A DNA stretch of 64,000 nucleotides, taken from the NCBI GenBank assembly GCA_958510875.1, contig OY294070.1, forward strand, positions 15,057,631-15,121,630. The letters are read 5' to 3'. The notes beneath the pieces are model-generated. The model was not told the DNA's origin. It did no database searches and saw nothing but the letters and a program-made list of their open reading frames with translations. Position numbers and translations under genes: made by a program. Of the stretch, positions 25,501-37,500 are shown piece by piece (positions within the stretch are counted from its first letter, which is position 1; the number at the start of each line of letters is the position of its first letter). This stretch comes from Endomychus coccineus. Lineage: Eukaryota > Arthropoda > Insecta > Coleoptera > Endomychidae.

Positions 25501-28500
25501 GCAATGGCAATGATGAATTTCTCGCTTACCATGGTCCGGTTTGAACAGTTTAGAGGAGTTATTTCTGATGAAATTAAGTTTCCTTTCATAGGAAATATGT
25601 AAGATTAATATATTTCAATCGTAAGAACATTTTCATTCATCTAGAAAATTTGAGTAAAATAATCTCGAAATATCTACAAGGGCAACGCCAAAAGTTCCTA
25701 GCCTTACATAGATCCAAGTATCGCAGCGAATCAATATGTTGATAACACACAAGTTGAAGTCTTCTTAGCCTTGGAAAAACAAAAATTGATTTTACGTCAA
25801 TTAGTTTTCTTACAATTTTCACTCATTTATCACGATGACAAAAGTCACGAAAATTGAGTAGAGCTGTTAAAATGTCTTACTTCAGGTCTTTCTCTTTAAA
25901 GCATCAACTATTGGTTAGATGGGGAGTATGAGGCAAATTTACCGTCTTATTCGGTGACAAAAAATGATGAATTCCTTCTCACTTTCTATACAGCTACCAT
26001 CTGGTTTCTTCAGTGCCATTGCGGTATCGACTCTGCTTGTTGTCGAGACTGCATAAAGTCGCGGCAAACAGCAAGTTAATACCACAATGGCACTGAAGAA
26101 ACCAGATGGTAGCTATACAGAAAGTGAGAAGGAAAGAGCTCAGCTCTGAGACACTCACTTTCCTGGGAGCGAACCTTGTACTATAGGTCAAATACCAGAA
26201 CAGTATAACAGACCTACCAGAGAAGCCACAACGATAGCCAGACACTTATGCAGCAGAAGTAGGAGGATTTAAATGGTTAAATTCTTCAGCGAGGGCAAGG
26301 GGAAATTCTATCACACATAGTAAACATCAGTCGAAGTAGTTTGGAACTAGGATACATACCCAAGGTATGGCGAAGGGCCAAGGTTACCTCTTCATTCGTA
26401 AAACGGGAAAAAGGGACTCAACACACCCCAAATCCCTGAGACCAATCAGTCTCACATCGTCCGTACTAAAAACGATAGAGAAAGCAACTGATAATTATAT
26501 CAGAACAGAAATCTTGAAACTAGGGCCCCTACACCCACGCCAGCATGCGTACCAAACGGGCAAATCTACGGAGACAGCATTGGTGCAACTGAGACGATGA
26601 AATCCAGGATGCCCTGGGGAATAAAGAAACTATAATTTGTGCCTTTCTAGACATAGAAGGGGCTTTAGACAACAGATCACTATAAGACAGAGCAGTAGAC
26701 AGTACGACAACCAGGTTGCTCTCTACCAGAATAGCGGAGACAAAAATAGGGCAACAATCTATTTCCATTTGCACAACTAGAGGGAGTGGCCTCCCCACTA
26801 ATGTGGAGCTTAATTGTAGACTGACTCTTTTGCGATCTGACCGACCTCGGCATACTTTGTCAGTTATGCCGACGACATAGTCATATTCGCAAGAGGTAGG
26901 TTCGAGAACGTCCTCTGCGACATAGTTCAAAGAGGCCTTGAATATACTAAAGATTGATGGCAATCAATGGGACTGAGCTTCAACCCCACCAAAACCACCT
27001 TAGTTGCCTTTACAAGGAAAAGAAATCCTAACCTCAAAACCATCTAACTGGATGGGAGCGTTATTGAGTGGATCTAGTATCATACTAGATAAAAAAACTC
27101 CTCTGGAGTGAACACGAAAAATAGATAACTACTAAAGCGATCTAATGACAGCATCAACCTAAGAAAAAATAGACTCAGAATACTAACCAGGAATGGTAAC
27201 AGAGCCCTGTCGGTTGAAAGGTCACCTTAAGAGCCTCGGATTAGTAAAAGAAGAACAGTGCAGATTCTGCGAGAAGGATGAAACTTCCACATCCTCGCGG
27301 AATGCACTGCCTTCCAAAACCCAAGGGTACGATACCTTGGGGCATACATACCAAATAGAAGAGGGAGACTTACCTAACGTGAAGCCATCCGACATACTGA
27401 ACTTAACTGAACTCTTAAAGCCAAAGAGTTTGTAAGTTTGTCTCTTTTTTGTCGATAATGATTATTCAAGCAATTAGAAACCTAGTAGCGTATACGAGGT
27501 CTGGCTATTAAATAACGAGACTACGCGCACAGAAGACGTCCTAGAGGAGTAGGAGGAAACAAATGCAGCATTAGATAGCTGGATAAGTGTCTACTATTGC
27601 AGTACGAAAACACGTTTTTGTCGTTGTAGTAGTATTTTTTCTATAGAGGTTAGAAACGAACTTGTTTTTTTCTCGTGCCGATAACAATATGTGACGAAAA
27701 ACACGAGCAACGGATCAATGTGAAATTTCTCGTTAAATTAAAAAAACTCCGACTGTGTGCTATAAGTTGTTGAAAGAGGCCTATGGTGAGAATTCTCTCA
27801 TCTCGTGCGCGTGTTTTCGAATGGTATAAACGGTTCTGAAGGCCGAGAGAGCACCGAAGATGATCAAAATTTAAAGCCATGCTAATTGTTTTTTTTGGCA
27901 TCAACGGCATCGTGATGACTGAATGGGTTCCACAAGGTCAAACTGTAAACCAAACTTATTATTTGAAAGTTTTAGCAACACTGCGAGAGCGAGTTCGTGA
28001 AAAACGGCCGGAGTTGTGGAAAAACAAGTCGTGGATTTTGCACCAGGACAACGCACCTGCCCATAATGCGCTGTCTGTGAAGCGTTATTTAGCCGCTAGA
28101 GGCACTCCAGTGCTCGAACACGCGCCGTACTCGCCTGATTTAGCACCCTGTGACTTTTTCTGTTTCCGAAAATCATATCTGCCTTAAAAGGAACCCGGTT
28201 CGAGTCGATGGAAAAGGTGAAGCGAAAATCGGCGGAGCTCCTAAATGCTCTTACAAAAGAAGACTTCCAGCATTGCTTTGACCAATGGAAAACACGAATG
28301 GAACGGTGTGTGGCGAGGGTAGGGGAGTATATTGAAGAGATGTAGAATAATTTTCAAAATAAAACTTTTTTTCATAAGCAGTCTCGTTATTTAATAGCCA
28401 GACCTCGTAGAATGTTACAGGTTGGAGGAATTGCTATAGCCGCTCAGATATCCTGAAGGGAGCAGCAGCAGAAGGGGATACAATATATCTTTTAGGTCGC

Positions 28501-31500
28501 AATGTGCAAACGTCCCCAACACAATACAATACAATTCATAAATAGATAAACGAGGTATTCTGATTATCCTTAAGTCTTCCCATTCTTTTAGGCAGCTTAC
28601 AAGACAGAGCAGATTAAAAGCACGTCTCTCCTTGGCTAGAGTGATCCTCTCAAGTTTACTCGTTTACTGGTTGAAAGAGATAAAAGATTCAATTTCATAA
28701 AACCCAAAACCAAGGAAGGAAAATATTTATTACACATCTTTGGCATCTTCGGAAACGCCATTTCAGTGATGACGAAGAGGTGAAGGTTGAAGTTTGGAAG
28801 GAAATTGTATTCAGGGGTATTATATCGTTGCTGAACAATGGGATAAGTGTATTGATGTCAGGGAGGACCGCTGCCCTCTTATGTTCGAATTGTAATCATT
28901 ACATTGCCTCCACTAAAACTTCTTCAACTCGGACCTAAAGTATCAAACTACTTCAAAATTCAAAGAAAAATTGAGTTAAGGAGTGTAATAAAATGTTACT
29001 TACCCTCCCACGACGGTACTCCAAGTTGCTTGACTGTTGATGTGTTGTGTATGATGCCGTAAGATTTGCAAATTCGGAGGGTACAGTTCGATTTCGACGT
29101 CGTGTCTGCCTAAAGGTCTGATGACTTGCCTCGGTAAGGGCAAAGGACCCCCGTACCATAAAGCTAACGCTTTCCATAAAGAATCCGGCACTAATTCGAA
29201 ATCTCGATGTTGTACCAATGGAGTGTCTTTTTTCAGTCTACCACCTAGCAGAATTGGACGAAATAAACTTCATAAGTTACAATTAGTGTGGAAAAACGGT
29301 GATGTGTAAACTAAATTATAATAACATATCTTAACTAGGTACACAAGATGAATGAATACAAAAAAATTAAACGCTCACCTTCGCCCGTTAAAGTTCCAAC
29401 TTTGAAAGTCGGCTCGGCCACCAGATTCGAGTTGTCCACGGGTCCCGGAATGCTCTGACTTCTTTTGGACCCCGTTCCCGAACTACTTGAAACTCCGGAA
29501 GATGAAACCGAAGCGAGGCTACAACTAAAACGAAGAGATTTAATGTTACCCAATCGATAATTCCCAAGTTAATTTCCCTCACCTATCGCCCCTACTGAGC
29601 AGATCGCCCATAGACTCCATGCTGGTGGAATTGAACTCGTTGGAATTGGTGGTGTAATCGGTGCCGTTGCTGATCAGACTTTCGTCGCAGACGATGCCCT
29701 CTTCGATGGGTATCCGCGAGTCTAGGCGACAATTGCAATGGTCCATGTTATGTTTGGGGGCGGTCGTATAATTCAACCAGTTCAACCACCATTCGGACGA
29801 AATCAGATACCAGAATTGACCGACGTGGTATCCCCTTCTTTCTTCTCGCTCCAACCAGCCCATTACTTGAAATTACATTTTTACATAATTACATTAAATT
29901 CGATATAACCTCAATTCGGAAACAGTAAACAAGTTTTCTCATTACCAATGTATAAGGTTTCTCTTTCATTTGATATATAAAAGTATATGGTGTATTGACG
30001 GTAAGAGATCAAATTAACTTTTCAGTCGAATTCATTTTAAAATCCAACAAACATAATGAAAAATCTCCCGCTACTGGAATTTAATGTTTCATTTCACGTT
30101 GATACAAACAATTAACCGAAAAACATATATTAAAACTTTTATGCCTTACATTATAAACAAAAAGAATAGAAAGTAGAATGTGGTTTTCCATTGATCAATT
30201 AAAACAAACATAGCTTCTGAAGAAAACACGAAAAATGGGTATTGAACAGAATTGGCGAGATACGTGATTTATAAAGCGCATGTGAGTACCCCTGTTGTCC
30301 TTCAAGTCCCGACAGAGACCAGCATGTCCCGAATACTCCAGATACCTTCTTAGATTCTTCACATTAACTAACATCTGATAATAATACAATGCAATTGACT
30401 TGAGACCAGAACTAATGTAGGGTAAGCATAAATAATCTTCCAAAAACGGTGCTAGAGCTAGGTGAAAAGATCAAAATAATAGTACAGTCATTTCAGACGA
30501 GAAAACGGCAACTATTGGAATACCTTTCTACAGTTGATCTTTGTCTGAAACTTGTTGCAAAATGTTTTTGATGTTCTAAGAATCATTGGTCACCCAGTTT
30601 CACCATGGGAAATTGGCACAACAATTGTTTTATTAACAAATTAACCGTTATGTCATTTTGAGACAGAAATACCCACTGGAGGGTTTTTGAGGTCTCTAAT
30701 TACGATTCCTAAGTCAAAAATGATATGTTGATGATATTCAACATAATTTATACCTTTTTCTTGCAAAAAATGGACTTAATTGGTTTCTTTGAGCTAGCAA
30801 TCACTATACCGAATGAATGCAACGACGAACTGTAAATGTAAAAATAATAATAATAAGTAACTAAAACTTATTATTTATTTATTGCCCTCAAATGGTGTAT
30901 GTTATCATTGAAATATGATTATTACTGATTTTTCATCATGTCATAGGAATATGGAACAGCATCAAATCTTATGCACTTCATAAACTTCCGGGTCCAATTG
31001 GTCAATTTTCGGACTGTTTTAGATTGATATTCTATCTTTGAATTTGATATACTGATTGTTAGGTCATAAAAACCAATTGAATCCATTTTTTGCAAGTAAA
31101 AATTTTGATTCCATCAATTTCCTGTTCTAATTGGCCTATTTCCGGGCGATTATGAATGATCTCGTTATCTTTGAATTTGGTATAGAGATTGATAGCTCAA
31201 AAAAAACAATTGAGTATATTTTTTGCAAGAAAATGGTCTAAATCATGGTGAATTCCATCAAATTCCGGTTCCAGTTGGCCTACTTCCGGGCGATTATGAA
31301 TGACCTTGTCATCTTTGGATTCGGTAGTGATTGATAGCTCAAAAAAAAAACAAATGGGGTATTTTTTTTGCAATAAAATGGTCTAAATATTGGTAAATTC
31401 CATCAATTTCCGGTTCTAATTGGTCAATATCCGGGCGATCATGAATGATCTAGTTATATTTGAATATAGTAGAGATTGATAATAGCTCAAAAAAACCAAT

Positions 31501-34500
31501 TGAGTATATTTTTTGCAAGAAAATGGTCTAAATCATGGTGAATTCCATCAAATTCCGGGCGATTATGAATGACCTTGTCATCTTTGGATTCGGTAGTGAT
31601 TGCTAGCTCAAAAAAACAAATTGAGTATATTTTTTGCAAGAAAATGGTCTAAATCATGGTGAATTCCATCAAATTCCGGTTCCAGTTGGCCTACTTCCGG
31701 GCGATTATGAATGACCTTGTCATCTTTGGATTCGGTAGTGATTGATAGCTCAAAAAAAAAACAAATGGGGTATATTTTTTGCAATAAAATGGTCTAAATA
31801 TTGGTAAATTCCATCAATTTCCGGTTCTAATTGGTCAATATCCGGGCGATCATGAATGATCTAGTTATATTTGAATATAGTAGAGATTGATAATAGCTCA
31901 AAAAAACCAATTGAGTATATTTTTTGCAAGAAAATGGTCTAAATCATGGTGAATTCCATCAAATTCCGGTTCCAGTTGGCCTACTTCCGGGCGATTATGA
32001 ATGACCTTGTCATCTTTGGATTCGGTAGTGATTGATAGCTCAAAAAAAAACAAATGGGGTATATTTTTTGCAATAAAATGGTCTAAATATTGGTAAATTC
32101 CATCAATTTCCGGTTCTAATTGGTCAATATCCGGGCGATCATGAATGATCTAGTTATCTTTGAATTTAGTAGATTGATAATAGCTCAAAAAAACCAATTG
32201 AGTATATTTTTTGCAAGAAAATGGTCTAAATCATGGTGAATTCCATCAAATTCCGGGCGATTATGAATGACCTTGTCATCTTTGGATTCGGTAGGGATTG
32301 CTAGCTCAAAAAAACCAATTGAGTTTATTTTTTGCAAGAAAATGGTCTAAATTATGGTGAATTCCATCAAATTTCGGTTCCAGTTGGCCAACTTTCGGGC
32401 GATTATGAATGACCTTGTCATCTTTGGATTCGCTATAGTGATTGTTAGCTCAAAAAAACCAATTGAGTCAATTTTTTGAAAGAAGAATATATAAATTATG
32501 TTAAATATCATCAACTTCCGGTGCCAATTGGCCAATTTCCGGGCGATTATGAATGATCGTTATCTTTGAAGTTGGTATAGATTGATAGCTCAAAAAAACC
32601 AATTGAGTTTATTTTTTGCAAGAAAATGGTCTAAATTATGGTGAATTCTATCAAATTCCGGTTCCAGTTGACCAACTTCCGGGCGATTATGAATGACCTT
32701 GTCATCTTTGGATTCCGTACAGTGATTGCTAGCTCAAAAAAAAAACAATGGAGTCAATTTTTTGAAAGAAAAATGTATAAATTATGTTAAATGTCATCAA
32801 CTTCCGGTGCCAATTGGCCAATTTCCGGGCGATCATGAATGATCGTTATCTTTGAATTTGGTATAGAGATTGATAGCTCAAAAAAACCAATTGAGTTTAT
32901 TTTTTGCAAGAAAATGGTCTAAATTATGGTGAATTCTATCAAATTCCGGTTCCAGTTGACCAACTTCCGGGCGATTATGAATGACCTTGTCATCTTTGGA
33001 TTCCGTACAGTGATTGCTAGCTCAAAAAAAAACAATGGAGTCAATTTTTTGCAAGAAAAACGTATAAATTATGTTAAATGTCATCAACTTCCGGTGCCAA
33101 TTGGCCAATTTCCGGGCGATCATGAATGATCGTTATCTTTGAATTTGGTATAGAGATTGATAGCTCAAAAAAACCAATTGAGTTTATTTTTTGCAAGAAA
33201 ATGGTCTAAATTATGGTGAATTCCTCAAATTCCGGTTCCAGTTGACCAAATTCCGGGCGATTATGAATGACCTTGTCATCTTTGGATTCCGTATAGTGAT
33301 TGCTAGCTCAAAAAAAAAACAATCGAGTAAATTTTTTGCAGGAGAAAAATGTATAAATTATGTTAAATATCATCAACTTCCGGTGCCAACTCGCCAATTT
33401 CCAGGTGATGATGAATATTCTGTTATTTTTGACTTCAGAATCATAATTAGAGACCCCAAAAACTCCCCGAGTGGGTATTTCTGTCTCAAAATAACAATTT
33501 TGCAACAAATTTCACACAAAGATTAACTGTACAAAGATATAAAATCTTTAAATGATTATAATAGACTGGTATTATGGTGGCAATTTATGTGAAGAAATTG
33601 TGAATAATTTATTTATTACTGCTGTTGAAAATCGTCCGCTGATGATGGAATCTGTAGCATGGGATGTAATAAATGATTTCAAATATGTTTATCGGCTGAG
33701 GGAAATCCCGAAATATTAACTCGTCAAATAGCTCCGTTTAATAGTCAATAGTGACATATCACTCACCTATTTCGTTTTCATGATGTCTGCAGTGAGGCTT
33801 CAGACCCAGCGACACGTGGCACACCTGAAACAACAATTCCAGCAGCGGCGCCACCAAGGTGTTATTGTCTTCGACGCTCCAAACCAGAAAATCCTCCTGC
33901 GTCAATCCGCCCCACTTGTCCAGTCTCTTACTCAGACCGTCCAACGTGTTCTGGTGTACGTTCTTGAGCGACGACTCGGGCGTGGCCAGATACGTCTGTC
34001 CCCGGATCGAGTCGAACGCGGAATTCTTCAAGGACGGCGTTCTGTCTTTATCCAGCGAATTCGCCGCGTACATACTGGAATGTTGATTGGAGTAAAATCG
34101 GTGGTTATCCTCGGCCACGAACAATAACGTCTGGATCATGTGATTGAGCTCGTCGACGTTCAGGTAACAGTCCCGATCCATGTCGAATATTTTGAAACAA
34201 ACTGAAAGGGGGAGAGGTTAAACGTAGAAACGTGTTGTAACGATACCCTCTATAATACAAGGCCTGAACACTGACTACAAACGTAAGTGTGACGTCATAA
34301 ACTAAAGGCTTCAAGTAGATACGAAGCTTACCGTATAGTCTTAATGGTGCATGGTCAGAATTGAGTGTAACCGGTGATAAATATTACAATTTAATAAGAG
34401 TTTTATCTATTTCTTGAGGAAAATTATATATTGCACCTGATCCCGAGGTGTCCTTTTTGCAACATCCAACAACTATAGACACAGTTTCTAAGTTATACTT

Positions 34501-37500
34501 AAGCGATCCAATAGTTGAAGAAAGACAAATGTTCCTTACATATGTCCAAAATCAATTTGAATTTTTAAATGAAAATGGATATATACTTCTACTTGATGAG
34601 ATCCATATTAAGCCATTTTTGGATTATAAAGCCGAAAATATTGTTGTTATCGCTTGCAATAAGAAGTTACTTGCAACAACAGCATTCATGTTTATGATTG
34701 TTAGTGTTAACCCTAATTGCATCCCGTTGTCAATTGTCATCATAACATTATGCGAATGAAGATTATAAATATATAAATTTTTCATTCAACTACATGATGA
34801 TACCAAATAGAGAACTACATCTAGTGACAACAACTTGAATCACACATTCAGTGTTTGTTATGGCGATTGTTGGGAACCACCTGATTGTTTCATTTGTGAA
34901 TATACATCAACCTGTTGGCTATTAGGTGAGAGTACTGCACGTACTACAACATCTGTAATTTGTATGTACATGTTGAAAACCTATGTAATAAATAAAATAT
35001 TTCAAAATATTACTTGAATTACGTTAGAAATTTTCGTTGTAGTACTTTTTTCAACGATTTTAGAAATAGCTTGAGTAAATGCAATATACCCTACTGAGTT
35101 CGTCGCGAAAAGTATAATAAATATATTTTTTTCAAACACATTAGAGAACTCGTGCAATATGGGGGTAATTAAAAATTCAAAGGTGTTGTTCATATTTGTT
35201 ATGTATCAGAAACAAATCACGAATTATTGTTTACTTTTATGAAGTTAATTATTTTGAATTTAGAAAAACTGGATACAAAATATACTGTATTGTAAGAAAC
35301 AAGAATGCAGTCAACAGCTAAGGGGACGTTCATAAATGACGTAACGCTAAAAATAACCCCTTTTGCCCCCTACCCCCCTTTGTTACACTATGTCAAATTT
35401 TTCTCCCCCCTCCCCCCCAAATTACGTCACATTTCAGTTGATACCCCTACAAATGGGATTTTTTTTTTTAAGTTATATATCAATTTCTGCTATTTGTTGA
35501 AATTTCAGAATAAAGGGAAAAAACAATTAAAATAACTGTATGTATAAATTTACAATTAAAAATGTTCATGAACATGAATATATCTATATATACATGAAAT
35601 GTTCAAATATAAATTTCTCTTCTTATTATCAACAAATGATTGAATCATTCACTATGATTTTAGTTCTACGAATTCACAATCGACATCCATAAGAATCAAT
35701 ATAAAAGAGCGTTCCAGAAGCAGCGCTGTTGTGCATACCGACAAATTCATGGCCCAGTCGATAAAAACGAAAACCATATATTAGAAAACACGCGATCTAA
35801 TTCAAAAAATGTAGAAGACGGGAATAATTTTTTAATAAAGTGTGACAACACGCTGATTCTCCCCCTACCCCTCTCATGTCACGATTGTCTAGCACCCCCC
35901 CTCCCGCCCCTAACCGCATTACGTCATTTATGGACGTCCCCTAAGCCATGAACAATTTGCCTAAGCATAATAAGTTCGATTCACTTTTTCAAATGTATAA
36001 GGAATAATTGGCTTAATTTAAAACCCAATCGAATTAAGCAGTACCACAACTTTGGAACGGTTGTCTCGAGGACATTGCCTCATTTTATGCTTTAAAAAAT
36101 GCATGAACTAGAACATATTTTTTGAATTGAGAGCCCTATCCTACAAATTTCGAACGTCAAAATGTTAAAGTAGCCGCCGTTAAGACATCCAATGAATATG
36201 TTGTATAGGCTCTACTTCAATTTGGTTCAAATATAGAGCAGTCCTCAATACCAAAAAGTATATGAAGCCAGATGGAATTCCACTTGACGTTCTCAAGGAA
36301 TGTGCGCCTGAATGAAAAATTGAAAAACATGGGGAATCTCTAGCTGTTGTAGTATAGGAATCTTCCATCCCTATACGAGATTACCTAAAATCCCTAAATT
36401 ATAGAATGCGACCTTATTTCTATTAGTAATGTTATTAAGTATATGTTTGTATTTCATAGCCGAAGCACCAAACAATATGTTTACTGTTACGAGTATAATA
36501 AACTTATTGTTTAGTATAAGCTACCTTGACATCTTAGACTAGATTAACTAGGACACAATAACAATAACATTACATGACATTATTATATATTCATACATTC
36601 ATATATTGGCATATTATAATCAGATCATAAGCATATCATAATCAGATATCATATGGAGAGATCCTAATGATCAATCATCGTTTAGATTAGTACTATTCAT
36701 TTTGTATCCGCACTGTTGTTATTTTAGTAGAGCAAGACATTAAGTCGTAATGACGTTAAGCTCTACATTTAGTAAAGTTTAGCTCTTTTATAAGTGAGTG
36801 TGTTTCAATTCCTATGCCTCCACCAGGACCACGGGTCAGCTTAGGGCAAACCGCCCCGACTTTAAGAGTTGATCCCCACGCTGTATCTTCAAAGCATTTG
36901 ACCGAATCTGGTACCAAAGCTTTTTTAGGAAACTTCAGTCATATGGTTTGCCACCTCAACTTTGTCGCTTACTATCGAGTTTTCCCTCAGATAGATCACC
37001 CCATGTCGTGGTTGACGGAGTATCCTCCGATACAATGGCTATCATCGCTGGTGTTCCACAGGTAGATCTTGGCACCAACTTTGTTTCTGCACAAATTCGA
37101 CCTGTCCTGGAGTACTGTTCACATGTTTGGAGATCGGCTGACAAACATACGCTGAAGCTCTTAGATTCTCTCCAGAAGAGAACTAATCGTTTGATTGATG
37201 ATGTCGCACTTACGAGTTCATTAACCTCTCTAGAACATCGTAGAAATGTGTGTTCATCAGAAATCTCGTCTGTTGTTCCACCACGAGAGATTCCAGATAG
37301 GCGGACTAGACGAGCTCAAACTAGTCACTCCTTCACTGTCAAGCTCGAGACCTGTCGAATATTCCTACCAGACTTCATTGTTTTAGCGAACCGCGAAGTT
37401 GTAGAACTCTTTACCCAGTGAGGTCTTTCCCTATGCCTATAACCTCCAAACCTTCAAGAACCTCTAGTGTAGTCAAAGCATTAAAAAAATCACGATACAC

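Noticed and set aside
30960..33400. Regular repeats that might suggest a CRISPR array
   Set aside because: Units are about 143 bp with no short conserved repeat alternating with unique spacers, and the DNA is eukaryotic.
34835..35017. 60-codon frame downstream of the P-like catalytic fragment
   Set aside because: No P-transposase motif could be matched; likely chance.
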